From positions 98,835 through 162,834 of the forward strand of contig SXHN01000004.1 of the NCBI GenBank assembly GCA_005773635.1: a stretch of 64,000 nt of DNA, in the 5' to 3' direction. Position numbers and translations under genes: made by a program. This DNA comes from Actinomycetota bacterium (GTDB lineage Bacteria; Actinomycetota; Acidimicrobiia; IMCC26256; PALSA-610). Positions within the stretch are counted from its first letter, which is position 1. Each line of letters begins with the position of its first letter. This document shows positions 35,299-44,341 of this stretch, piece after piece. The notes beneath the pieces are model-generated. The model did no database searches and was not told where the DNA came from. It was given only the letters and a program-made list of their open reading frames with translations.

Positions 35299-36732
35299 AT
35301 GACCGCAGTTGATACAACCCGAACGTCGCGCTACCTCTTGGGGAATTACGCCCCAGTGCAGGAGGAAACGACTGTAGGGCTGGCTGTCTTGGCGGGCGAA
35401 ATTCCTGCGGATCTCGACGGCATTTTCGCCCGCAACGGATCCAATCCGCGGTTTGCGCCTCGGGGCCGCTATCACTGGTTCGACGGCGACGGCATGATTC
35501 ATGCAGTGCACTTTGAGGCGGGTGCCGCGACGTATCGCAATCGCTACGTGCGAACCGCGTCGTTCTATGAAGAGGAGGCCGCGGGCGAATCGCTGTGGAC
35601 TGGGATCATGGAGCCACCGGATCTCAGCCGTTTCCCACAGGTGTTCAAAGACAGTGGCAACACCGATCTCTGTTGGTTTAACGGCGACTTACTTGCATTG
35701 TGGTGGCTCGGCGGCGATGCCTACAAGATCAGTCTGCCTGATCTTGAAACTCAAGGGATACAGACGTTCGGCAACACACTCGAAACGCATATGGCGGCCC
35801 ACCCCAAAGTCGACTCGTTGACCGGCGAACTGCTCTACATCGATTTCGACCCGATGCCGCCGTACCTCACGCTCGGTTCGATTTCGCCGGCAGGAGCGGT
35901 TACTAGCTCGCGTGTCATCGAACTGGAAGGTCCGCGCTTGCAACACGACATCGCGTTTACCCAAGACTGGGTGATTGTGTTCGACTTCTCGTTCATGTGG
36001 AGTCGTAGCGCGTTGCGCGAGGGACGCACTGAATTGGAGTTCGCTCGCGATAAGCCCACCCGTTTCGGCCTCGTGTCACGACGGGATCCCAACGCGGCCG
36101 TTCGATGGTTCGAGACTGAGCCATGTTTCATGTATCACGTCATTAACGCGTGGCAAGACGCCGCGGGCAACGTTCGGTTGTTGGGTTGCCGTACCGATGA
36201 TCCGTTGGCCGATGATCCCACCAACCCTGATCGCATCGCGCCGACACTCGGCAAACTTCGTCTCGAGCCGCAGCTAGTGGAATGGACTTTCGATCTCGGT
36301 GCCGGCGCGCTCCGCAGTGAGCAGTTGTGGGATGTTGTGAACGAATTCCCACGCATGGACGACCGACGTTTTGGCCAACAACATCGCTACTCGTATACCC
36401 AGCGCGCTGCCGCAGCCGAGACATTGCTCTTTGATGGAGTCGTGCGTCACGATTACGTCATGAACACGTTCGAAGCCCACGATTGGCCGCAAGGTTGGTA
36501 TGGCGGTGAGACCGTGTTCAGCCCGCGTCCTGGTGGCACTTCTGACGACGACGGATACCTCATCACTTTTGTGGTTGAAGAAGCCACGGGACGTAGTGAA
36601 TTGCATGTACTCGACGCGGCGCGCATGAGCGATGAACCCGTGTGCCGCCTTGCAATTCCCGTTCGAGTTCCGACTGGTTATCACTCGACGTGGATTCCTG
36701 GTGACGAGCTTCGCAGTGCAAGTCGCACGTAA
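35299..36732 (+). CDS. Carotenoid cleavage oxygenase family protein
   Basis: A 477-residue non-haem iron oxygenase that splits carotenoids, apocarotenoids or stilbenes. The four iron-ligand histidines can be placed in LETHMAAHPK, RLQHDIAFTQD, CFMYHVINAWQD and TGYHSTWIPG. The N-terminal LLGNYAPVQEE, IPADLDGIFARNGSNPRF and YHWFDGDGMIHAV are family signatures. An AGGAAGGG precedes the ATG at 35299; the frame runs open upstream into the patatin promoter region but without similarity. Its TAA overlaps the start of the thiolase gene by one base (TAATG), so both should be co-translated, pointing to oxidation of a terpenoid or aromatic chain followed by thiolysis. Confidence 0.94.
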   Translation: MTAVDTTRTSRYLLGNYAPVQEETTVGLAVLAGEIPADLDGIFARNGSNPRFAPRGRYHWFDGDGMIHAVHFEAGAATYRNRYVRTASFYEEEAAGESLWTGIMEPPDLSRFPQVFKDSGNTDLCWFNGDLLALWWLGGDAYKISLPDLETQGIQTFGNTLETHMAAHPKVDSLTGELLYIDFDPMPPYLTLGSISPAGAVTSSRVIELEGPRLQHDIAFTQDWVIVFDFSFMWSRSALREGRTELEFARDKPTRFGLVSRRDPNAAVRWFETEPCFMYHVINAWQDAAGNVRLLGCRTDDPLADDPTNPDRIAPTLGKLRLEPQLVEWTFDLGAGALRSEQLWDVVNEFPRMDDRRFGQQHRYSYTQRAAAAETLLFDGVVRHDYVMNTFEAHDWPQGWYGGETVFSPRPGGTSDDDGYLITFVVEEATGRSELHVLDAARMSDEPVCRLAIPVRVPTGYHSTWIPGDELRSASRT

Positions 36733-37937
36733 TGACCGCAACGTTCATTCTCGGCGGAGCGCAAACCGACTTCGCGCGCAACGCGGCGCGTGAAAGCGAT
36801 GATCTTGTCACTCTGATGCGTGCAGCAGTGCGCGGCGCCTTGGATGATGCGGCGGTTGACGCCGTAGACATCGGCTGCGCGCACGTGGCGAATTTTGCCG
36901 CTGAGATCTACAGCGGCCAAGGTCATCTAGGCGGTCTACTCGTTGAAGCGATACCTGAGTTTGATGGCCTGGCCATCACGCGACACGAAGCCGCGTGCGC
37001 GTCGGGGAGTGTTGCGATACTCGCGGCAACCGCTGCCATCGAGGCGGGTCGGGCTGATGTTGCGGTGGTGACCGGCGTCGAACTGATGCGCGCTGACGGA
37101 GGCTTTGCCGCTCAACAAGGTTTAGGTGCTGCTGCATGGGTGCCTTGCGAACTTGAAGGCGTCGATTACCCGTGGCCGAGTTTGTTCTCTGAAGTTGCCG
37201 ATGAATACGAGCTGAGATATGGCCTCGATGCAGCAGCGCTTCGAGTGTTAAGCGAGCGAATGTTTGCGAACGCGCGACGTAACCCTGATGCGCAGACCCG
37301 CACGTGGTCGACGGGAGAAGGGTTTTTCGCCTCCGACGACGAGACCAACCCCATCGTGGCTGGGCGGTTGCGCCGATCAGATTGTTCGCAAGTTACCGAC
37401 GGTGCGGCAGCGGTCGTGTTGGCATCGCCGAAATATGCAGAGCAATGGGCGCGCGCTCACGGGCGCGATCTTACCGGCGTGGCACGCATCGACGGTTGGG
37501 GCCATCGCGTTACTCGTATGAAGATGCGCGACAAGCTTGTGGCTAGTCGAGATGATCTATATGTGTTTCCTCACGTCGCGGCCGCCGCACGAGACGCCTA
37601 CCGGCGCGCTGGTATCGACAGCGCGTTGCAACTTGATGGCGCCGAGGTGCACGATTGTTTCACGATCAGTGCGTATGCCGCGATCGATCACCTTGGGTTC
37701 ACGGCACCAGGCGAGAGTTGGAAGGCCGTTGAGACGGCTCCGATCAACGCCAGCGGCGGCTTGATCGGGCTGGGGCATCCAGTCGGCGCAACCGGTGTGC
37801 GCATGGTGCGCGATGCTGCTCGGCAGGTTGAAGGACGCGCCGGAGAAACGCAAATCGACGGCGCCAAACGGATGGCCGCTCTGAACCTCGGCGGAAGTAC
37901 GACGACGACCGCCTGTTTCGTGGTGAGTCGGGGGTAA
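36732..37937 (+). CDS. Thiolase (acetyl-CoA acetyltransferase / SCP2-type)
   Basis: A 401-residue thiolase-fold protein expected to cleave or form beta-ketoacyl-CoA. The nucleophile Cys sits in HEAACASGSVAILAA, a His in GAEVHDCFTISAY, and a C-terminal GLIGLGHPVGATGVRM holds the second active-site His. The classic second Cys of degradative thiolases is not obvious (the end reads LNLGGSTTTTACFVV), which resembles SCP2-type or sterol-side-chain thiolases in actinobacteria. Directly coupled to the carotenoid oxygenase by a TAATG overlap. Confidence 0.9.
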   Translation: MTATFILGGAQTDFARNAARESDDLVTLMRAAVRGALDDAAVDAVDIGCAHVANFAAEIYSGQGHLGGLLVEAIPEFDGLAITRHEAACASGSVAILAATAAIEAGRADVAVVTGVELMRADGGFAAQQGLGAAAWVPCELEGVDYPWPSLFSEVADEYELRYGLDAAALRVLSERMFANARRNPDAQTRTWSTGEGFFASDDETNPIVAGRLRRSDCSQVTDGAAAVVLASPKYAEQWARAHGRDLTGVARIDGWGHRVTRMKMRDKLVASRDDLYVFPHVAAAARDAYRRAGIDSALQLDGAEVHDCFTISAYAAIDHLGFTAPGESWKAVETAPINASGGLIGLGHPVGATGVRMVRDAARQVEGRAGETQIDGAKRMAALNLGGSTTTTACFVVSRG

Positions 37938-37945
37938 GGCGCGGG

Positions 37946-38938
37946 CTAACGCGGCGCGTCGCCGCGGCGGTACGGTGCAGTGACGATGTTGAGTTGCTCG
38001 TAGAGGTCGTCATCGATCCGGTAATCAACCGCGGCGAGCGTGGCGTCAAGTTGTTCCACTTTGCTGGCGCCGATAATCGGTGACGTAATAACTGGATTGC
38101 GCAGTGTCCATGCGACAGCGAGGGTAGGTAGAGCGACGCCAGCTTCATCGGCGAGCTTGGTGAGCTCGTCGACGGTGTCGAATACATTTTCGTTCCAGTA
38201 ACGGTCTTGGTACATCTTGCCCGCGGTGCCGAGCGTGAACCGCGTGCCTTGGTCTGGGGCCTTGTTGCGGTCGTGCTTACCTGACAGCAATCCACCTGCG
38301 ATTGGGTTGTAGGGGATGACGCCGATGCCTTCTTGTTCGCACAACGGAAAAAGTTCTCGTTCGAATTCTCGAAAGATCAAGTTGTATCGCGGTTGAATCG
38401 ATACGAATCGCACGAAATTGCGTAGGTCACTTCGCCCGATCGCTGTTGCTAGGCGATACGCAAGGAAGTTCGAACACCCCACGTATCGCACTTTGCCTGC
38501 TCGAACGACATCGTCGAGAGCCTGCAGAGTTTCGTCGAGCGGCACTGATGGGTCGTCGAAGTGGAGTTGGTAGAGATCGACAAAATCGGTGTTGAGACGG
38601 CGTAGCGAGGCATCGATAGAGTCCATGATGTGGCGACGGCTGTTGCCACGATCCCAGTGGTTCTTGCCCATTGGCATGTAGCACTTGGTCGCGACGATGT
38701 AGTCGCTGCGCTTGCCGGTGAGCCAGCGGCCAACGATTTCCTCCGTGCGCCCTACTGTGCTGAGATCGCCGCCTAACGGGTATCCGTCGGCCACATCGAG
38801 AAAAGTGATCCCTCCGTCGGCCGCGCGGTCCATGATCGCCACCGAATCGCGTTCGCCCACTTGGAGCCCAAAGGTCATGGTGCCGAGGCACAACCGAGAG
38901 ACTTGGAGGCCGCTATCGCCGAGTCGTAGATGCTGCAT
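37946..38938 (-). CDS. Aldo/keto reductase
   Basis: A 330-residue NADPH-dependent TIM-barrel reductase. MQHLRLGDSGLQVSRLCLGTMTFG starts the barrel; FLDVADGYPLGGDLS carries the catalytic Asp and Tyr, YIVATKCY the Lys and DLYQLHFDD the His. The cofactor segment GVIPYNPIAGGLLSGKH and ITSPIIGASKVEQLD near the C-terminus bind the NADPH phosphate. The length and start suit the YghZ/AKR-potassium-channel-beta branch. It converges with the thiolase with 8 bases between, and is divergent from a CMD protein with 43 bases between the starts. Confidence 0.94.
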   Translation of the reverse strand: MQHLRLGDSGLQVSRLCLGTMTFGLQVGERDSVAIMDRAADGGITFLDVADGYPLGGDLSTVGRTEEIVGRWLTGKRSDYIVATKCYMPMGKNHWDRGNSRRHIMDSIDASLRRLNTDFVDLYQLHFDDPSVPLDETLQALDDVVRAGKVRYVGCSNFLAYRLATAIGRSDLRNFVRFVSIQPRYNLIFREFERELFPLCEQEGIGVIPYNPIAGGLLSGKHDRNKAPDQGTRFTLGTAGKMYQDRYWNENVFDTVDELTKLADEAGVALPTLAVAWTLRNPVITSPIIGASKVEQLDATLAAVDYRIDDDLYEQLNIVTAPYRRGDAPR

Positions 38939-38981
38939 TCAGGCAGTGTACGAGTTACGCAGCAGTTGCTACGGTGTTGAT

Positions 38982-39467
38982 ATGGCACGCATTGAATTTC
39001 CTGAGACTGGTATGGGTGAACACGTTGACTGGATGATGTCGCGACTGCCAATGGCGGTCGGCATGGGGCAGTTTTCCGAAGCCGTGTACGGCAATACGCA
39101 GCTTGCGTTGCGAGAACGAGAGGCCGCGCGCTGGACAATCGCGCTGATCAATGACTGCATTGTGTGTCAAAGTTCGCGAGCCAAAGACGCGAGCTCGCAC
39201 CGAATCGATGATCCGTTTTACACCGAGGTCGCGAACTGGCGCACCAGCGATGCCCTCAGCGATCGCGAACGGCTGTGCGCCGAATTCGCGCAGCGGTTCG
39301 CACTCGATCATTTGGCGATGGACGATGACTTTTGGGCACGGCTGCGCACGCACTTCGCCGATGAAGAAATTGCCGACTTGACTATTTGTGCAGGGATGTT
39401 CTTGGGGATGGGCCGAGCGCTCGCAGTCATGGGGGTACGAGCGCCCGATGAGCCCATCCTGATTTGA
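38982..39467 (+). CDS. Carboxymuconolactone decarboxylase / AhpD-like protein
   Basis: A 161-residue all-helical protein of the CMD/AhpD family. The redox motif appears as INDCIVCQSSRAKDA (CxxC, with the usual downstream His replaced or moved), so it may act as an alkylhydroperoxidase-like reductase of peroxides rather than as a decarboxylase. The ATG 38982 begins at the family-like MARIEFPETG. Sixth-codon-level similarity to the other CMD protein at 59275 is weak. It converges with lon, 6 bases between. Confidence 0.85.
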   Translation: MARIEFPETGMGEHVDWMMSRLPMAVGMGQFSEAVYGNTQLALREREAARWTIALINDCIVCQSSRAKDASSHRIDDPFYTEVANWRTSDALSDRERLCAEFAQRFALDHLAMDDDFWARLRTHFADEEIADLTICAGMFLGMGRALAVMGVRAPDEPILI

Positions 39468-39473
39468 TTGCAG

Positions 39474-41786
39474 TCAGGCTCGCTCAGCGAACGCAACTGC
39501 GAGCACATCATCGATTTTCGTGGCGTAGTGCAAGGTCACGAGTTCACGAATGTGATCGGGGATGTCGTCGGCGTCGTGGCGATTTCCGGCAGGCAGGATC
39601 ACGTTGCGCACTCCTGCACGATGGGCCGCGAGCACTTTTTCCTTGACCCCTCCGATCGGGAGCACACGGCCCTGCAGTGTCACTTCGCCCGTCATCGCTA
39701 CGTCATCGCGCACCACGCGTCCCGTAAGCAGGCTCACGAGCGCAGTTGTCATGGTCACGCCGGCGGATGGGCCATCCTTGGGAGTCGCGCCCGCAGGGAA
39801 GTGCACGTGGAATCGGCGGCGAAGTTGTGCGGAGTCGATTGACAACTCACCGGCGTGAGATCGCAAGTAACTCAATGCTATTTCGCCGGACTCTCGCATT
39901 ACGTCGCCGAGTTGTCCAGTGAGCGTCAGGCCGGGTTCGCCGTCCATGACCGCAGCTTCTACGAACAGCACGTCGCCGCCAGCACCGCTCACGGCCAGAC
40001 CCGTCGCGATGCCAGGGCTCACGACCCGATCGGCCGGCCGGTCATCGGTCAGTGGACGACCTAGTACCTCACGCAGCTCGTCGACGCTGATGTCGATAGG
40101 CACGACCGTTGGATCCACTGCCAATTTGGTCGCGGCCTTGCGCACCAATCGATCGAGTCGCTGTTCCAACCTACGAACGCCCGCCTCACGGGTATAGCCA
40201 GTGATGATTGCTCGCAACAACACTTCGCTCACGGTCACTTCGTCAGGTTCAACTGCATTTCGTTCGAGCACCCGCGGCAAGAGATGGTCTTGTGCGATGG
40301 CGAGTTTTTCGTCCTCGCTGTATCCACTGATCGTGATGACTTCCATGCGGTCGAGCAATGGCGCAGGAATGCGGTCGAGCGCGTTGGCGGTAGCGATGAA
40401 CACAACTTCGGAAAGGTCGAGCTCTAGCTCTAGGTAGTGATCGCGGAATGTGTGGTTCTGGGCGGGGTCGAGCACCTCAAGCAACGCGGCAGTGGGGTCG
40501 CCTCGATAATCGTTGCCTACCTTGTCGATTTCGTCGAGCAGCACCACCGGATTCATGGTCTTGGCGTCGATCAGCGCCCGCACGATCCGTCCGGGACGCG
40601 CCCCTATATAAGTACGACGGTGGCCCCGGATTTCGGCTTCGTCGTGGATACCACCAAGCGCGGTACGCACGAACTCGCGACCCAATGTGCGCGCCACTGA
40701 TTCGCCCAACGATGTCTTTCCCACTCCTGGAGGGCCTGCGAGCACGAGAATGGTCCCCGCACGGCGATGTTGCGATGCCTCCACCCCACGATCAGCCCGG
40801 AGTTTGCGCACCGCCAAGAATTCGATGATGCGATCTTTCACATCGTCAAGGCCAGTGTGATCGGCATCAAGGATTGCCCGAGCTTCGCTGAGATTGAGGT
40901 TGTCTTGGGTTCTCGCAGCGAACGGGATCTCGAACACGGTATCGAGCCAGGCTCGAATCCACCCTGATTCCGTCGACTGTTCACCAACTTGTTCGAGACG
41001 ATCTATCTCTTTGGTGATAGCAGTTCGGGTCGCCTCGTTGATCGACGCATTGAGCGCTTCGAGCTTTTCGCGGTAATCGTTGCCCCGATTGGCTTCGCCG
41101 AGCTCCTTGTTGATCGCATCGCGGCGCTTGCGCAGTACCGTGTCGCGTTGCAGTTGCTCAAAGTGTTCATCGACTTCACCGTTAATCGACTGGTCGACTT
41201 CAACCTCGGCGAGCGCGGTGCGAGCCCAATTGATCGCGAGTTGGAGGCGTGCGGCGACGTCTGTGGTTTCGAGCAAAGTGATCCGCTGTTGTGCTCCGAG
41301 GCCCGGCCACCACGCGATCGTGTCGGCCAATGCTCCTGGACTGGTCGCTTCACTGAGTAACCCTTGCACTGCTCGTCCGCCGATGGCGTCAAGCAGACGT
41401 TGTGCAATTATCCGATACTGGTGAGCGAGGGCTGCAACTTCGCCAGTGTCGTTGCCGGTCTCTTCGATGCTCTCGACCATGACGGTAAGCGCGCCGGTTT
41501 CGGACGTGGCACCTTGGCCCACGTGCGCTCGGGAAATGCCGCGCACAATCGCGGCACGGCTCCCATCGGGGAGTGCACCAACTTGTTCGACGCGGGCGAT
41601 GGTGCCGACCTTTGCGTAGGCACCCTCATGGAGTGGCACAACGATGAGTTCGCCATTGCCAGCCTCCGCTGCGCCGAGGGCGGCTTGGGCCTCAGTCGAC
41701 TCAAACGAGACGTTCACGACCATTCCGGGGAACACCACTCCGTGGTTGGCAGGAAGAAGTGGCAAAAAGACTTTGGTGGTCGGCAT
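39474..41786 (-). CDS. lon: Lon ATP-dependent protease
   Basis: A 770-residue LonA protease degrading misfolded and regulatory proteins. The N-terminal substrate-binding domain (FLPLLPANHGVVFPGM) is followed by a coiled region, the AAA module with Walker A LAGPPGVGKTS near residue 350 and PVVLLDEIDK, and the proteolytic domain with the catalytic Ser in DGPSAGVTM near 674 and Lys in GGVKEKVLAAHRAG near 715. All key residues are intact and length is normal. AAGGAG precedes the ATG. It is divergent from a ribbon-helix-helix protein gene with 59 bases between starts and an inverted repeat in the gap. Confidence 0.98.
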   Translation of the reverse strand: MPTTKVFLPLLPANHGVVFPGMVVNVSFESTEAQAALGAAEAGNGELIVVPLHEGAYAKVGTIARVEQVGALPDGSRAAIVRGISRAHVGQGATSETGALTVMVESIEETGNDTGEVAALAHQYRIIAQRLLDAIGGRAVQGLLSEATSPGALADTIAWWPGLGAQQRITLLETTDVAARLQLAINWARTALAEVEVDQSINGEVDEHFEQLQRDTVLRKRRDAINKELGEANRGNDYREKLEALNASINEATRTAITKEIDRLEQVGEQSTESGWIRAWLDTVFEIPFAARTQDNLNLSEARAILDADHTGLDDVKDRIIEFLAVRKLRADRGVEASQHRRAGTILVLAGPPGVGKTSLGESVARTLGREFVRTALGGIHDEAEIRGHRRTYIGARPGRIVRALIDAKTMNPVVLLDEIDKVGNDYRGDPTAALLEVLDPAQNHTFRDHYLELELDLSEVVFIATANALDRIPAPLLDRMEVITISGYSEDEKLAIAQDHLLPRVLERNAVEPDEVTVSEVLLRAIITGYTREAGVRRLEQRLDRLVRKAATKLAVDPTVVPIDISVDELREVLGRPLTDDRPADRVVSPGIATGLAVSGAGGDVLFVEAAVMDGEPGLTLTGQLGDVMRESGEIALSYLRSHAGELSIDSAQLRRRFHVHFPAGATPKDGPSAGVTMTTALVSLLTGRVVRDDVAMTGEVTLQGRVLPIGGVKEKVLAAHRAGVRNVILPAGNRHDADDIPDHIRELVTLHYATKIDDVLAVAFAERA

Positions 41787-41807
41787 CGGGGAGCTCCTTA
41801 GCTATGA

Positions 41808-41833
41808 TTACTTCATTACAACATCACAAGTAA
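41808..41833. promoter_or_regulatory. Inverted repeat in lon / RHH divergent gap
   Basis: TTACTT (41808-41813) and AAGTAA (41828-41833) form a perfect 6-base inverted repeat 14 bases apart, in the 59-base gap between the starts of lon and the RHH protein. The symmetry suits a dimeric RHH regulator that could repress its own gene and lon. A known HspR or heat-shock operator was not recognised. Confidence 0.45.
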
Positions 41834-41845
41834 GGGAGTATTCCC

Positions 41846-42304
41846 ATGGTCGAGAATTCGACGTTGACCTGGTTCCGCAACGCGGTTCCAACCGAGTGGT
41901 TCACCGACCCGATTGATGTGCGCGCCGATCGCGACGAGATCGTCGCGATCGGAGTCATCCCTGATGGCGTTGACCCTTCGGCGTTCCGCGAAGCGACCCG
42001 CTCCCAGCGAATAGCGATCGCCGCGCTGGCAGAGGCGAAGTTTGACCGGAAGGTTTCGTGGGGAGTTCAGGCGAGCAACGACACTGTGCTATTTACGCAC
42101 CTCAATGTCCCGGTCATGACCCGCCTGAGAATTGACGAACGCGCGGTCCTCGACGCGCTCATTACCGGCGGCATCGCTCGAAGTCGCAGTGAGGCGCTGT
42201 CGTGGTGCGTGGCGTTGGTGGGCAAGCATCAACACGATTGGCTCCAAGAACTTGTCGATGCCGCCGAAGCCGTCCGCAAGGTGCGCGAGCGCGGACCTGC
42301 GTAA
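41846..42304 (+). CDS. Ribbon-helix-helix C-terminal domain protein, divergent from lon
   Basis: A 152-residue protein of unknown function. The last 65 residues read as an RHH DNA-binding module: VMTRLRIDERAVLDALITGG (strand and first helix) then IARSRSEALSWCVALVGKH, the typical SRSEA turn and second helix. The N-terminal 85 residues (LTWFRNAVPTEWFTDPIDVRADRDEIVAIGVIP) form an uncharacterised alpha/beta domain. RBS AAGGGAG is 8 bases from the ATG. The neighbouring inverted repeat and Lon, which degrades RHH antitoxins, fit a regulated switch. No toxin-like gene follows; the next gene is an amidohydrolase 25 bases downstream. Confidence 0.75.
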   Translation: MVENSTLTWFRNAVPTEWFTDPIDVRADRDEIVAIGVIPDGVDPSAFREATRSQRIAIAALAEAKFDRKVSWGVQASNDTVLFTHLNVPVMTRLRIDERAVLDALITGGIARSRSEALSWCVALVGKHQHDWLQELVDAAEAVRKVRERGPA

Positions 42305-42329
42305 CATCGCTGGCAACGAGGAGGTTGCG

Positions 42330-43529
42330 ATGCCGTATCACGCAGGTCGAGTGATTCATGATGCCGATGCCCACGTTATGGAGACGCCGTGGTGGCTTCG
42401 CGACTATGCCGAAGCGGAGTTTCGAGAGCGCATCCCGATGCTTTCGTTTGCTGGCGGTAACGAATTGCGCCAGACCGGCGACCCGGCGGAACAGCTTCGC
42501 GACCTCAAGTTTTCGTTTGATGGTCTCGCCGCGAAACACCGGTCGGATGCGTACCTCGCCACAGAAGAGGCCGACATCATGGCACGCAAGAATTTTGCCG
42601 CCACCGGGTCGTTCCTGGCCGAAGATCGGCCGCGCGCCCTAGATTTGTTGGGTTTTTCGAGTCAGTTGATGTTCAACACGTTTCATAACCGTCGTTTACG
42701 CGATTGGGAACATGGCGGCGACGTGCCGTTCGCGATTGCGGTGGCCCGTGCCCACAATCGCGGCATGATTGATTTCTGCAGCGCCGATGTGCGGCTGCTG
42801 CCGACTTGCTACGTGCCGCTGGTTGATTTCGATCTTGCTGCCACCGTTGCGGCCGAGTCGATCTCTGCTGGCGCGGCAGCGTTATTGATCGCTTCGGGTT
42901 GCCCTGCGACCCATTCGCCGAGTCATCGCGGCCTTGACGGGGTGTGGGCGCAAGCTCAGGCCGCAGGAATCCCAATCGTGTTCCATGTTGGTGGCACCGG
43001 CGACTTGATTGATGCCAACTATTTCAACAACGGTCTGCCCATACCGCCAGACTTTCACGGGGGCGATGAGAACTTTCGCTCAGTCGATTACATGGGAATC
43101 CCGGGCCCACCCGCGCAGACGCTTGCCACCATGATCTTCGACGGTGTGTTTGATCGTTTCCCCGACTTGCGGGTCGGTGTGATCGAACAGGGCGCGATCT
43201 GGGTGCCGAGTTGGATGCGACAAATGGAATCGGCCTTTGATGCGTTTCATCGACACGAAGAACGTGTACGCGATCTGAAATTGCGACCGTCGGACTATGT
43301 GCGCAGACAAATGCGCTTTACGCCGTATCCAACCGAGGATGTCGGTTGGATTATCGCTCAATCCGGCCCAGAAGTGTGCATGTTTTCGAGTGACTACCCG
43401 CATGTGGAAGGTGGTCGCAGACCACTTGAACGATTCGAAGCCTCACTTGGCGATGTGAGCGACGCAGTGCGCGACGCGTTCTATTGCAACAATTTCCGCG
43501 ATCTCATGGGCTCGGCCGCACCGCAATGA
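42330..43529 (+). CDS. Amidohydrolase (ACMSD-like TIM barrel)
   Basis: A 399-residue metal-dependent hydrolase/decarboxylase of the amidohydrolase-2 group. The metal HxD motif is replaced by IHDADAHVMETP at the N-terminus, where ADAHV supplies one His; the internal VFHVGGTG and the late VIEQGAIWVPSWM and FSSDYPHVEGG (metal-type Asp) fit ACMSD and related ring-cleavage or hydrolytic enzymes. GAGGAGG is 8 bases before the ATG. The last 26 bases overlap the convergent methyltransferase gene. A role in aromatic or cyclic-ester catabolism is plausible given the surrounding oxygenases; substrate unknown. Confidence 0.88.
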   Translation: MPYHAGRVIHDADAHVMETPWWLRDYAEAEFRERIPMLSFAGGNELRQTGDPAEQLRDLKFSFDGLAAKHRSDAYLATEEADIMARKNFAATGSFLAEDRPRALDLLGFSSQLMFNTFHNRRLRDWEHGGDVPFAIAVARAHNRGMIDFCSADVRLLPTCYVPLVDFDLAATVAAESISAGAAALLIASGCPATHSPSHRGLDGVWAQAQAAGIPIVFHVGGTGDLIDANYFNNGLPIPPDFHGGDENFRSVDYMGIPGPPAQTLATMIFDGVFDRFPDLRVGVIEQGAIWVPSWMRQMESAFDAFHRHEERVRDLKLRPSDYVRRQMRFTPYPTEDVGWIIAQSGPEVCMFSSDYPHVEGGRRPLERFEASLGDVSDAVRDAFYCNNFRDLMGSAAPQ

Positions 43530-44307
43530 TTTCACCGTGCACTGTGATGAACGTTCCGAACGCATTTGTCGACCATTCGCGAAATGCGGAGGCGCATTGG
43601 TCGAGTTCTTGCGTCGTCGCGATTCCGTAGTCGACCGCTTGTTGAGCAAAAGCTGAATGGGCAAGACGGTCAGCCCATAACCCACCCCACCACGCGCGAG
43701 TTTCGTCGGTGGCGAAACTCCACGTCGACGTCGTGTATGTGGCGTCAGTGAATCCGGCCCGGTGCGCCCACTGCAAGAGGTATCGGCCCGCGTCGGGTTC
43801 GGCGCTGTTCTTGCGGGCAACGGCGCGATAGATCTCCAGCCAACGAGTGAGTCGAGCGTCGTTCGGAGCCCATCCGAAAATGCTGTAGTCGCTATCTCTC
43901 GCGGCGACGGTGCCGCCCGGCTTCGTGACTCGCTGCATCTCTCGCAACGCGGCAACTGGGTCGGTGAGATGTTGCAGCACCTGGTGGGCGTGCACAATGT
44001 CGAACGAATTGTCTTCGTAGTCCAACGCATATACGTCCGCCACCGCGAACTCCACATTGGTGTTGTCGCTCGCGTTGACGCGTGCGATGTCGACCACCTC
44101 ACTGGCAGAGTCCACACCAATGACATGGCCGGGCGCGAGCCTGGCGGCGAAGTCTGCCGTGATCGTGCCCGGGCCGCACCCCACGTCGAGCAAGTTGAGC
44201 CCGGGCCGCAATGAGGCCATCAAATATGCCGCCGAGTTCTCTACTGTGCGCCAGGTATGACTGCGTAACACCGATTCGTGGTGCCCGTGCGTGTAGGTAT
44301 CTGCCAT
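43504..44307 (-). CDS. SAM-dependent methyltransferase (Class I)
   Basis: A 267-residue Rossmann methyltransferase. SAM-binding motif I is LNLLDVGCGPGTITADFA, motif II GVDSASEVVDIAR, then VADVYALDYEDNSFDIVHAHQVLQHL and MQRVTKPGGTVA. A C-terminal helical/lid region with several Trp (WSFATDETRAWWGGLWADRL) probably sets the substrate. The ATG at 44307 fits a MADTYTHGHHESVL start; the frame extends to 44442 without a plausible ribosome site. It overlaps the end of the convergent amidohydrolase by 26 bases and is divergent from the nitrobindin-like gene (34 bases). Substrate unknown. Confidence 0.9.
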   Translation of the reverse strand: MADTYTHGHHESVLRSHTWRTVENSAAYLMASLRPGLNLLDVGCGPGTITADFAARLAPGHVIGVDSASEVVDIARVNASDNTNVEFAVADVYALDYEDNSFDIVHAHQVLQHLTDPVAALREMQRVTKPGGTVAARDSDYSIFGWAPNDARLTRWLEIYRAVARKNSAEPDAGRYLLQWAHRAGFTDATYTTSTWSFATDETRAWWGGLWADRLAHSAFAQQAVDYGIATTQELDQCASAFREWSTNAFGTFITVHGEIIAVRPSP

Positions 44308-44341
44308 ACGGCCATACTCGCGCACCACGCGGTTCACTACT

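Noticed and set aside
40900..40990. A GGCTCGAATCC stretch resembling a tRNA T-arm in the lon region
   Set aside because: It lies inside the intact lon frame and no acceptor, D or anticodon stem could be assembled around it.
41846..42304. RHH protein as the antitoxin of a toxin-antitoxin pair
   Set aside because: No small toxin-type gene is adjacent; the next gene is a 399-residue amidohydrolase.
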